Below, in pieces: positions 48,101 through 58,480 of a DNA stretch of 64,000 nt (within the stretch, counting starts at the first letter, position 1; each line of letters begins with the position of its first letter). The DNA comes from Delphinus delphis (taxonomy: Eukaryota > Chordata > Mammalia > Artiodactyla > Delphinidae): contig NC_082684.1 of the NCBI RefSeq assembly GCF_949987515.2, positions 156,255,356 to 156,319,355 of the forward strand, in the 5' to 3' direction. The position numbers and the translations under genes are program-made. Below the pieces are notes generated by a model that ran no database searches, was not told the origin of the DNA, and saw nothing but the letters and a program-made list of their open reading frames with translations.

Positions 48101-50377
48101 TCGAGTAAAATGAGGAATTTTTTCATGGTACCTCTTCCTCTTACAGAACTTCTTCATTTGTTTTCTAGAGATTAATGTTTGACTTCTATTTATCCAAAAC
48201 AATGTGATATCACTCTTCTCTAAAATGTCACATTATCAAAATATTTCAAGGTAAATAAAATAGTTTACATGTCCAGTTATTATATAAGAGGAACTAAGCT
48301 TTTGATTTTCATTCATATATATTAGAATGTTATGAATAGGTAGTCCACAATACTATGGATTTAACATAGAATATTCTTGGGAAAATTCAAATCTTATTTT
48401 GAAATAAACCATTACCTCTAGGCTAGAATTACTGAGTTCATAAAATAAAATTCTAAACACTCTGAATGAGTTTCATATATGAAAAAAGTAGAAAATGTCA
48501 CATAAAAAGACATTTGAAATATATATGTATATACACATATATATTTATAAATATACACACACACACACACTATAAATAATTAATATTCCCAAGAAATGTT
48601 GCAAAATATCTTAATAAAATTTTCACAGAAACAGAGATATTTGAGATATCTGTAGAACTCCTTTGAGGGGAAAACTGAGTAATTTCTTAAATCAGAGAAA
48701 TAAATTTAAAATGTGAATACTGACTTGTTAACTTAATAAACCTCTCCTGGTTACCCTTCAGAGTCAATGGTAGCTGAATGTATGGTAGACTTCTGATCTA
48801 TAAATAGTACATAGAAACCAAATTTGAATCAATATTAATAAAGATGATATGGACCTAAAGAACAAAGTAGATCACAGCTCATGTTTAATACATGTGTGAT
48901 ACAATATTTGGAAGGGGTAATAATGGTAGGGAGGTGTTTTCCTTACAGTTCGGGAATATCGTGGTTCTTAAACATGTAAATCAGAATTAAATTCAAATTT
49001 GTGCACATTGAAAACAGATTTTCACATCTTATTTTTCATAGCTAACTGTACATGAGATATTCTGTACTTGTATTTGCACTCCTAAGTTACTCTTATAATT
49101 TAAAATTTTAAGTACTATCATCATACTATATGAGATATATAAATGTTTAATTATAGCACGTCATTGAACCAAATGACTAGTGTTAATAAGTTATTCTTCT
49201 ATTAAATCTGTGACATTGTAATGTGGAAGATGTTCATGTAAAAGGTACATGAGGGCCAGTCTCCTAACAACATATGAGCTTGGCATTATATTTCCCCTGA
49301 GATACTTTTTGCAACTTATTTCCATTTGGAGTTGTATTAAAAGTAAAAGAGACCAGATTTAGGAAATTGTTACATGTTCTACTTTAAACAACTTCCTATA
49401 TAACATATTTTTGATGTTGTTAAAGTATCTTTAAAATGATAGCAGAATTTTCAGCTCTGTTAATAGTTGTGTGGAAAATGATTAAACTGATTGAACATTG
49501 ACATATGTAAGCTGTTAAAACAGTCTCAAATATCACATGATAGTGCTGTGGGATAGTTCAATTTCATTCTCATTTCTATAGGCATAACCAGAGGGTAAAG
49601 TTTAACTTTTTTTCTATGCTTTTTAAAAAAGCAAAAGAAGACTTTTTGACCAATAAAAATACTGTCACAGTTGAATTGGGAGTTTTTTAAAGTATTATTA
49701 GTATTTATTTATATAACAGAGATAGTGGTATGAAATTTCCCAAAGCCTGTTTTCAGACTTCAAAGAAACTCTCCTCCTAAAATTCATACTGTGTAGTAGA
49801 CCAGATGTTCTCTTATGTACCATACATAATACATCATAGTAAGAGAAACAAATTACTGGATTGACAGGCTACAGTAATCTCTTCATCTCTTTGATAGAAA
49901 AAATGGGAAAAACAGAACATTAGTTATAGGAAGGGTTTTGTTTTGTTTCATTTTGTTTTTAAAACTTATTACTTTTCCTTCCTTTTATAGGAAAAGGAGC
50001 TTTACTAGCATGCAAATTTAGAAGGTAAACATGGAATGAGGATATTTCTAGAAGGTGGAAGCTTGCCATTACTCTTTTGCTTCCATCCTAAATCAGTGAA
50101 TTAATGTCTGGAGTAATTCTAATTTGTAAGACCTCTGAGAGGAATTAAGATTATACTGCTTCTGAAGCTACAGAGATAACATAGTCGATAGATCATTCCA
50201 AACACAGATTCCTATCAGAAGGATTTCTTAGGGAGTAAGTTCATATTTCTCAAAATAAACTACACACTGAGGGGCTATATGGTAATTTTTTAAACTGAAA
50301 TTTAATTGGTAAGGAAACAAAAATATCAAGATAAAATTTGCATCATGTATGATATTATTTATTACATAAACTTTCCT

Positions 50378-50380
<3 letters not shown>
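48101..50380. other. Unclassified AT-rich sequence
   Basis: A (TATG/CACA) microsatellite lies at about 48515-48572. No gene or named repeat is supported. Confidence 0.4.

Positions 50381-50427
<47 letters not shown>
50381..50427. repeat. (AT)n microsatellite
   Basis: About 23 pure AT units. The sequence is self-complementary. Confidence 0.95.
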
Positions 50428-50808
50428 TTGAAACAAGTACGAATTTTACTTAATTTAAGTCAGGGAAACCGTAAATATACTGGGTAAAAAATTTAATTAA
50501 TAAAACCAAAAGTAGAAAGATCTAAGGCAAGTGGGTTCAAAAATGAAAAAAGCTCCAAAAAGTCAACATTAAGAAAAGATATTGTACAGTGATTAGTTGA
50601 AGGCAATTTTGTACCAAGTCTCAAGGTTCCTGAGTTTCACTTATAAATGTTGATGAGACCCAGAGTTCTGGGCTTTGCTCCTCTACTGTTAAATACCACC
50701 TCTAAGTAGGTGACCATTCATCCTCTTTGACCAATATAGTTTCAGTTTTGCTCACTGTTCTGGCTTAATTATTAAAAGTGATGTATTTCACTCTCGATTT
50801 TTTTTCAG

Positions 50809-50967
50809 TTTAATGGGTATGAAAACCCACAGCTTAGCCTGACCAAGGTTGTGGTCCTGCTGCAGGATGGGCAGTGGAACAGCAAGGAACTTAATGAGGA
50901 AATTCTAGAAAGACTAAATTATGCATGTGCCAGGGAGATGCAAGAGATACCAGCAAGGAACACTTAA
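50809..50967 (+). other. Terminal-exon-like block (hypothetical)
   Basis: A possible branch region (ggcttaattatt) and acceptor (ttcactctcgattttttttcag) precede 50809. From there 52 codons are open in phase 0 and end with TAA at 50965-50967. Base composition is clearly less AT-rich than the flanks. The peptide begins FNGYENPQLSLTKVVVLLQD and ends ...REMQEIPARNT. NGYENP recalls the APP-family tail, but nothing else does, and I do not claim homology. An AATAAA occurs at about 51133, at the start of an old L1. Confidence 0.35.
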
Positions 50968-51119
50968 GAACTGGCTTCAACCTCAAATTGATTACTCGTT
51001 CCACACATAGTTTGCTTGGCAGAGGCTTAGAGTCTTACAGGATCAAGGTATTTGAGCACAATTTCTGCCCAAATTATTGGGTGTCCACTAAAATTTAGAT
51101 ACAAGGGAGACACCTAGGT

Positions 51120-52160
51120 ATACAGACTAAAAAATAAAATTCAAACAAACTCAACAAGAAACATCAGCAATTGCATATCATGAAGAATACAGAATCTATA
51201 GTTTAGGCCCATGTTTCTAAAACAAAACAAAAACCCAACAATTTCAGAGGGAAAAAAAGAATTAAAAAAAAAAAAAGAATTCAGAGTTGCCACAAGATGT
51301 GATCTAAAATGTTCAGTTTTAACCAGAAATTAGTAAACAAATGAAAGTATGACTCATACCCTGCTAAAAATCAGTCAGCATGAATTCACTTTGAATGAGT
51401 CCAGATCCTGCATTTACCAAATGACAATATTTAAAAACAGCTAATATAACATTGTTAAAGAAGTAAAGGAATATATGTGCAAATAATGAAATAAAGTCTA
51501 ACAATAATTTAGCAAATTGGAAATTATAGCATTACAGTTGTAACTACAAAACATTTGAAATGTTACAGGTGAACCATTAAGGAACTGAAAAGAAAAATTG
51601 CTGCAGACTAGTTTAACAAGAGATTTTTAGGTAGCAGAAGAAATTGATGAACTTTAAGAGTAATCAAAAGCAATTATTTAATCCAAAGAACAGAGGGAAA
51701 CAATATTAAAGAAAAGTGAACATAATTGCAAAGACTAATGTGACAATGCCAAGCTTTCCAAAATATGTCATGGGAATTCCAGAATGAAAGGGAAAACTAA
51801 AATGGACGAAAAAATATTTGAAGGAAGAATGACTATAATGTTCTCAAATTTTATGGAAAACATTAATTGGCAGATCAAATATGCTCACAGAACTCCAAGG
51901 ATAAATACAGAGAGAATCACACCTAGACACCTTGTAGTCAAACTGATAAATGACAAAGACAAAGAGAGAACCTGGAGAGAAATAAGATATTCTCATCAGA
52001 AACAATGGAAAACAAAAAGAGGTGAATGAAATATTCAAAGAGATTAAAGGAAAAATAATCTGTCAATCAAGAATCCTATATCCAGTGAAATTGTCCTTCT
52101 AAATGTAAGGTAAAGACATGCACAGATTCACTTATGTCATATTGAAAGATATTTTAGTTA
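51120..52160 (+). repeat. Old L1 5' UTR / ORF1 remnant
   Basis: 'gatgtgatctaaaatgttcagttttaacc' is old L1 5' text. An ORF1 C-terminal relic follows at 51784-52029 (about 80 codons, with RITPRHLVVKL-like residues matching the L1 ORF1 RHILIKL block). Then come 'tctgtcaatcaagaatcctatatccagtg' and 'aatgtaaggtaaagac'. The C-terminal frame is short and ends early. Confidence 0.72.
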
Positions 52161-52959
52161 ATATGATTGCCATAGAGAGAATATAGAATTTAAAGTCAAT
52201 AATAAATTCAAATTTAAGTTAAAGACAATCCTACTATCAAGCTATTGGCAAGCAATTTTCTTCAGTGTTCTCTCTCTCTCCCTCTTTCTTTGTATGTGTG
52301 TCTAAAATTTAGACTAGAGGGTCCAAACTTTCAGCTATAAGATGAATAAGGTCTGAGGAGCCAATGTAAAACATGATGACTATGGTTAATAAAATAAAAT
52401 ATAGACTTGAGATTAAAATGCTGTCCTCCCAGAATGGTTGTGAAAATTTAATGTGATAACATGTGAAAAAACAAAGTGGAACCCAGCAAGTAGCAAGTGT
52501 TCAATGCATTTTACTAACTCTCCTTCCTCACTGATTTTTCAGACTATAGGTAATCATTTTCTTATGTCCTATAATAGATACCTACATATCCTTTTTTTTT
52601 ACTACAGTTATTAATGATATGCACAAAGAAATAGGTATTTAGAATGGATCCTCTAAACATGAGAGTATTTTAGTCCATATTCAATCAAAGAACACCCCAA
52701 GGGTACTCCTTTATTATACATTTTCATCAACATAGAAATACCAGTACCAATCCCTCATGGAGAGTGCTATCATCAAGTTCCAGAATAGCTCTGAAAAAAT
52801 AGAAATGTGAAAATGAAATGTGATAGAAACTTTATTAATCGCCTCACCATTATATTATTGATGTGATATATTTATCAGACTAAGGCAGATCTCCAGAGAT
52901 TACAGTACTGTGTTTAAGAACAGTAAGAATCCATTGTGTACTTAAACGAATCTTTAACT
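52161..52959. other. Unclassified AT-rich sequence
   Basis: It contains a (CT)-rich run at about 52270-52290. Nothing else is supported. Confidence 0.4.
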
Positions 52960-54060
52960 GTTTTCACAGATTTAGATTAAGTCGCATAGGCCTTTTGCCT
53001 GGTAACATGAGTAATACAATTAGGTACAGAACGCTCAGTGTACCAGTAAATGCTAGGGAGGCATGTGAACCTTCTCAATCCTGGAGAGTTTCATTTTCTT
53101 CAGGAGTTTGATGAGGGTTCCCACCTTTATGACTAATGATGATTCACCTACATCCATCTCTTAGGACAAGCTCCTAAGACCTGCAGCTGAAAACTCCCAT
53201 TCTGGTTTTTGTTTCTATATGCATAGGGCCACTTCTCTTTGGCTCAGCTGATTTTACCACAACTATGGTGAAAAATTCCACACATGTCACCAGCCTCCTT
53301 CTGCTTTTCTTTCTCCTCAGCTGAGGAAGGTTGCCCAACCTTATTCAGGCAGGAAGTGTGAAAGGATTTAAGAAGCTTGGGTCTCATGGTATACAATATG
53401 ACCAGTGAAGCCCATGTTCATGGACCCACTCATGCATCCTCCAGTGGTAAGTTGTTCCTCTGGTCCTATGATATGTTTATAGTATCCCATGCCTGTGGAT
53501 CAGTCATTCCTTACATCTCTGGATAGTGAGACTGGCTAAGGCTCTGCTGGCAGGAAAGGCAAATGCATACGCAGAAGAGAGAGAGAATCTATCATTGTGA
53601 GGATGAACCACTGGCTGATCCAGGATGCAAGGGACCCAATAGAATCGACTCCAAGTGACTGGTTGGTTTCCTCATGAAATAATGCTATGTTGAGGACTCA
53701 GTTTTGGTATCTGTTCCTGGCAGTTCAGAAGTTCAATGGCAGCAGTAGTTAGATCAGTCTTGGTGAGTGAGGATCCATGTTGATGGGCCCATGAATAGTC
53801 TCCATCTCTGCTGCTGTGGCCACTCCCTTCATGTGTCCAGAGCTCTGGTTCTAGGGCTATAAGTGATGAAGACTGACCAATATGAACCAGCCAAGCATTT
53901 CCTCTACTGTTTGTTCAGTGCTGCTTATGGTGGGTGCTTGTGGGTGTGCTGTTCTCATATGTCCACTTGCATGCCTCTACCTAAGCCTTCTTGATTCTGA
54001 TCTTCTAGTCCATTTCCTATAGGCCCCTGATCAGCTAGCTAGTTCACCAGCCAGCGGCCA
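52960..54060 (-). repeat. Possible decayed retroviral (ERVL-like) internal sequence
   Basis: This GC-richer stretch has no microsatellites and lies next to a MaLR-type LTR on the same strand. Some antisense phrases, such as 'catgcatcctccagtgg' and 'gcccctgatcagctagctag', resemble endogenous retrovirus internal text that I have seen. No protease, RT or integrase motif could be read, so this is a weak call. It may equally be single-copy DNA. Confidence 0.25.
53321..53446 (+). other. Exon-like block without coding potential
   Basis: A very strong acceptor (tgcttttctttctcctcag, ending at 53320) and donor (CCAGTG|gtaagttg, intron from 53447) bound 126 nt. All three frames contain stops. It could be a lncRNA exon or a pseudo-exon made from an antisense repeat. 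Confidence 0.25.
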
Positions 54061-54434
54061 GGAATACATATATTCTAACCTCAGGCCACTTCTTCCACAA
54101 AATATCACAAACTTATTGGCTTAAACAGAAATTTATTTCTCACAGTTCTGTAGGCTTGAAGTCCAAGGTCAGTGTTTCAGCAGGTTTGCTTTCTCCTGAG
54201 GCCTCTCTCCCTGAGTTGTAGATGGCCTCTTTCTCACTGTGTCTTCACACGGCCTTTTCTCTGTACATGCATGTCCCTGGTGCCTTTTTCCATTCTTACA
54301 AGGACACTAGTCCTATCGGATTAGGATTGTTTAACCTTAATTATCTCTTTAAATGCCCCATCTCCAAATACAGTCACACTGGGAGTTAGAGCTTCAACAT
54401 GTGAAATTTTAGGGGACATAATTCAGCCCGTAAC
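54061..54434 (-). repeat. MaLR-type LTR
   Basis: The reverse complement reads 'tgttacgggctgaattatgtcccc', 'cacatgttgaagctctaac', 'tgtatttggagatggggc', 'ttaaagagataattaagg', 'tgtgaagacacagtgagaaag', 'ttggacttcaagcctacagaactgtgag', a standard LTR order for this group. A TG-like end is at the right, next to 54434. It appears to be a solo LTR. Confidence 0.75.
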
Positions 54435-56890
54435 AAGGAGATAGGTCTGGAGAGGCACCTGTGACCTTATAGGGAAAGACCTCTTCCTTATCAGTGCTCA
54501 GGGGGAGAGTGCTGCCTCCTACCATGGAAAGGTAGGTCACCTCTGCAAACATCAAAATCCCCAAGTACATCCACCCATGTGACCTCATTCCCCTTTTCAG
54601 GGTTTCAGGTTTTTCCAACCAGAACCTTGACTTTAACAAAACAGACCTGCCTTGCTAAAGGTCTCTGAAAGGTTGTCCCTCTTTTTCTCTAATACTCTGT
54701 TTCTCATCTATGTCTGCTCTTCACCTGAAGGGTATAAAGGCCTCTTTCTAAACTATTAAAAGCCCCCTTTGACTTTCACATTAGCTTCTATTTGTTCACA
54801 GCCTTTAGTTTCTCATTATTCCTCTGCAGCGCCGATATCATTTTGCAAAAACCTTGCAGTTTTGCAGTTCTTATGGGCATTGTTTCCCCCGTATCTTTCA
54901 AATGCCTGAATCGTCCAATCTGAGTCATTCCACCTTCAAGGGCATTTAGCTTGTTTTCCCATGTTATCACTCATGAAAGCTTTAACAATGAGTAATTTTC
55001 ATCTTATTTCAAGGACTAATTATGCTCAATTATAACACCTGAAGCAATATTTTCCTTGCTACTTGGGCAGCGAGGGGACTAATTCTCAAGCACCAACTTA
55101 CTGCCTTTTTGCTCACTCTTGGTATCACCTGTGTTAATTCAGGTCCTCCAAGCAGACACCAAGAAGAACATTCGATGCGCAGAGGATGTACTGGGAGAAA
55201 CTCATATGAAGGTAAAGGGGAGGGGGCAGCAGGCAGAGAAGAGAGGGAGAAGGAGCGGCAAGAGTCTCACACCACAGCACACCTTGAAACAAGCTGGGGT
55301 CAGGAACGCGACTGGAGGTCCCGAGCCAAAGCTGCCCTCTAAGGATGTCTCTCATCCCATAGGAAGGGGCCACCGCTAGTGCCTCCACCATGCTTAGTCA
55401 CTGTCTCCGCGAAGCCTGCCCGGGGAAGAAAGCATGTCTCCACGTAAATGATGGCAGATCCACAGGATGTCAACCATGTACTCCCAACTGATTCTCTTTT
55501 CTCTTGGAAATGCATTTCTATGCCATGCATTTCCATAGCTGCCATGACATACTGCTTACCAGAAATTCACCTGATACACCAACATAAAAAGATTTATAGA
55601 GTAAGAAAAATAAGATGGAGATAAAATTAGTAGGCAAAAAAAGTCATAAAGTCTTGTAGGTCACAAAATATGCTGTGATATTTTAAGAATCAAAACAAGA
55701 AAGGAAGTATCATCGGTTATATAATTTAGTTTGGTCAACAAATATATGTAAGTTGTTCAGAGGAATTAAAACTATATCTAAAACTGAGATGTGAGATACA
55801 ATCCAAAGATGAATTTTATTAGCTGTAACTAACATCTTCAAAAGACATGTGGAGTGACAAGCATAACTTGCCTGATATCATAAAGCTGGACTTCAGTAAA
55901 GTATACATGTAGCATATTTATAACAGTCTGATTTCAACAAGTGATAAAATGTAGAGTATCTGAAGAAATAAATTATCTAACTAGTGGTCTTCCATGAACA
56001 TTACTGAAAAATATTGTATAGCGGCTGGAATAAAGTCTGTGCCGTCAATTAAGAGGATATATGCCTGACTTTACAAACAGCAAAGTAAGGGTCAAAAACA
56101 TGCTTGAACCACTCATCTAAGCTTGGAGGTGTTGTTGAGGCAGTGTGGGCAAGCAGGGCCAACATTTTCTGAGATAGAAATTCTAGGTTCACACTAACAA
56201 ATTGACAAGTGGACAATCAAAGCCTCTATGTCGTTGTTGTTTTTCTTTCCCTTAAGGCAAGGTTGCAATAACATTAACTTGAAAAATGTTAAAGTGCTAC
56301 TAAATTCATACTTTGAATGATGCACTTAGAGAATATGTAACTTCCAATAGTGTACCGTCCGGGTTTAATCCTTTAAAACAAACAGGATACAAAAAGTCCT
56401 CCCAGGCAATTGAATGGATTGAGTTATTCTGCAGAGTTGTTAACTATAAGCTGAAGGACACTTACCAAAAATTATTTTGACCTTGGCATACTTCATTTTA
56501 AATAATTATTTCTAACAGTAACTATGTAGAAGTGCCAGTTATCTCTTATTTCTCTTAAAAATACCCCTAATTTCTCTTAAAGCACCCAACTGGATGCTTT
56601 TACTGTTTCTGTTTTCTAAGGGGACAGAGAAGGACTTCTTAGTTCATCCAAAAATGATATCAAATCACTAAGGTTCATAAAACTAAAGGAGGGCGGGAAC
56701 ATACCTCTCTTAATTCCAAATGGAAATATTATCCAGTAAATTGGGAAATCATCCCTTCTGACACCGATTCTCATCATATTATTAAGGTAATATTTAATTT
56801 TAGTATCAAAAGCCAGAAGGTTAATGTGATTTTACAATGGATTTTTCAAGTCATGGATATTTTTCAATCATCATCATAGTAAAATTAATA
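54435..56890. other. Unclassified sequence
   Basis: 54435-55050 may be another LTR or retroviral fragment on the minus strand ('gtgaccttatagggaaagacctcttcc...', 'gaagggtataaaggcc'). 55135-55440 is unusually GC-rich for this window, but its open frames on both strands are short. No family could be named. Confidence 0.35.
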
Positions 56891-57115
56891 ATGAAAATCT
56901 ACCATTTATTATGTATTAGGCACTGTGTTAACCACATCAAGGAATCTTTCTTTCTCAACAATTATATCAGATAAGTAACCTTGCACCCATTTTATAAAAG
57001 AAAAACCAGAAACATATCTTTATCAAGATATGTTCTGAGGGTAATAGCCTGAAAGTGGTAGGTCCAGGAGTAAGTTCTATCCAGGTCAAAATCCTGTGCT
57101 TTTTCTCTATTCCTA
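56891..57115 (-). repeat. MIR SINE
   Basis: Antisense MIR: 'ttattatgtattaggcactgtgttaaccacat', 'tgcacccattttataaaagaaaaacc', 'gtggtaggtccaggagtaagttctatcc'. It is diverged but in the right order. Confidence 0.65.
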
Positions 57116-57457
57116 TATCTGCCATTCTAAGACGTCATAAATATAAGGACATTTAGGGACAAATATATTATTTTGCTTAACAAAATCCCTACATGTTTCT
57201 AACTATATATTCTGGTTCATGTTGACTTCAGATTATTTTATGGAATTATTTAATTTCCCAAAGATAGCTCCATTTTGCAATAATTTTTTAATTGTGGCAA
57301 CATTATTTTTTGCCATCCTTCATAAAATCACCATCCATTTTATGATTTCAGGCCAGAGGAATGCCCAAGCCATCCAATAAAATATTTCTGTTTGATAAAT
57401 TATTATTTTATTTTCGATAAATTATATAGGTCATCATGATATGGATGTCCATCTCAA

Positions 57458-57634
57458 TCAGTATCCGTTGTGGCCTGCTGCTCTCCGAAATAAGCTGACC
57501 TGTGTGAAATCTATCTTAACTAGCCACCCTCTGTCGAACTGCCAGTAGCGGATGTTTTCATCCTCTAGGTAAAAAAGCGTTTTTTTCCTCCTGCAAATGA
57601 GTTTAAATTCAAAAGATGCCAAAACATGGCTCAT
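57458..57634 (-). other. CpG-retaining block with a 58-codon open frame (hypothetical)
   Basis: On the minus strand an ATG at 57634-57632 opens 58 codons to TGA at 57460-57458. The peptide is rich in charged and aromatic residues (for example FYLEDENIRYWQFDRGWLV). An internal acceptor (ctcatttgcag) would give an exon from 57590. At least six CpGs survive in 180 bp of an otherwise CpG-poor region. The plus strand also has an open stretch (about 57425-57545), so coding on either strand is unproven. A conserved non-coding element or exapted old repeat is an equal alternative. Confidence 0.3.
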
Positions 57635-58360
57635 CAGTCATACAGATGGTATTTAACTAGACCCTGTACCTTGACACACTTTCCTTCCTGCAACAGATGA
57701 TTAAAGAGGTTAAAATGAGCACAGTGAGAAACACACTACCCCTTACAAGTTAGTACTATTTGTGTAAAATCTGTAACTTTTTTCTCATTCTCTTCACTGC
57801 TGAGAAGAATCTGGAGGATCACTGTTTGCTTTGTCTTGACAGTTGCCTAAAAGCATCTATTTGTTATGTTAGCGAACTTTAATATGAGTAGAGTTTTTTG
57901 GTAATGTCTTTCATGTTGACATTTCTTTCATGATTGATACTTCTCTCCTGATTCATAATACTCCTACCTACTTAGAGCACTAAGCCTGATTATGTACATG
58001 TACACACTTGATAATCTGTTTGAATGTGCTCTGTGGTGTGTCTGGTGATGACTAAGACTGTTCTTCCCTACAAAAGAAAAGGAACAAATCTCCAGGAGTT
58101 TACACTTTATTTTGGCTTATGCCCTACCTGCTAATAGTCAAGTGCAAGGAGGCAATATTTTGGAAGTTGGGGGGTTTCCAATATGTATAGTAAAAATGTT
58201 TCAAACTGTGCCCCACAAATCCCTAGAAATTCTCTGAATACCTCATTTGTAGGTATTTTATATGTTACCTCACATATAAACAATGTTTCATTTCATACAG
58301 CAGTGATAAGTTATACAAATATATAAATGTATATACAATTTTTAAAATATAAATACCATT
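57635..58360. other. Unclassified sequence
   Basis: Nothing is supported here apart from a minus-strand exon-like 50-mer that I rejected. Confidence 0.35.
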
Positions 58361-58480
58361 CTACTTTTACAGATGAGGAAAGTAAAACTCCGAGAAATTA
58401 AGCAGCTTGCTAAAGTCACATAGCTAGTAAGTTTTAGATCCAGGAATACAGCCCATGACTATTTTACTCTAAAGTTTCAA
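58361..58480 (-). repeat. MIR SINE fragment
   Basis: 'ttttacagatgaggaaagtaaaactccgagaaattaagcagcttgctaaagtcacatagctagtaag' (58370-58436) is the antisense MIR core. Confidence 0.8.

Noticed and set aside
50809..50830. APP-family C-terminus (NGYENP)
   Set aside because: The six-residue match is the only similarity. The residues after it do not follow that family, and the protein continues far beyond where it should end.
57747..57796. 50-nt minus-strand exon candidate
   Set aside because: The acceptor is fair and one frame is open, but its ending phase does not fit the next block at 57590. A 16-codon opening is easily chance.
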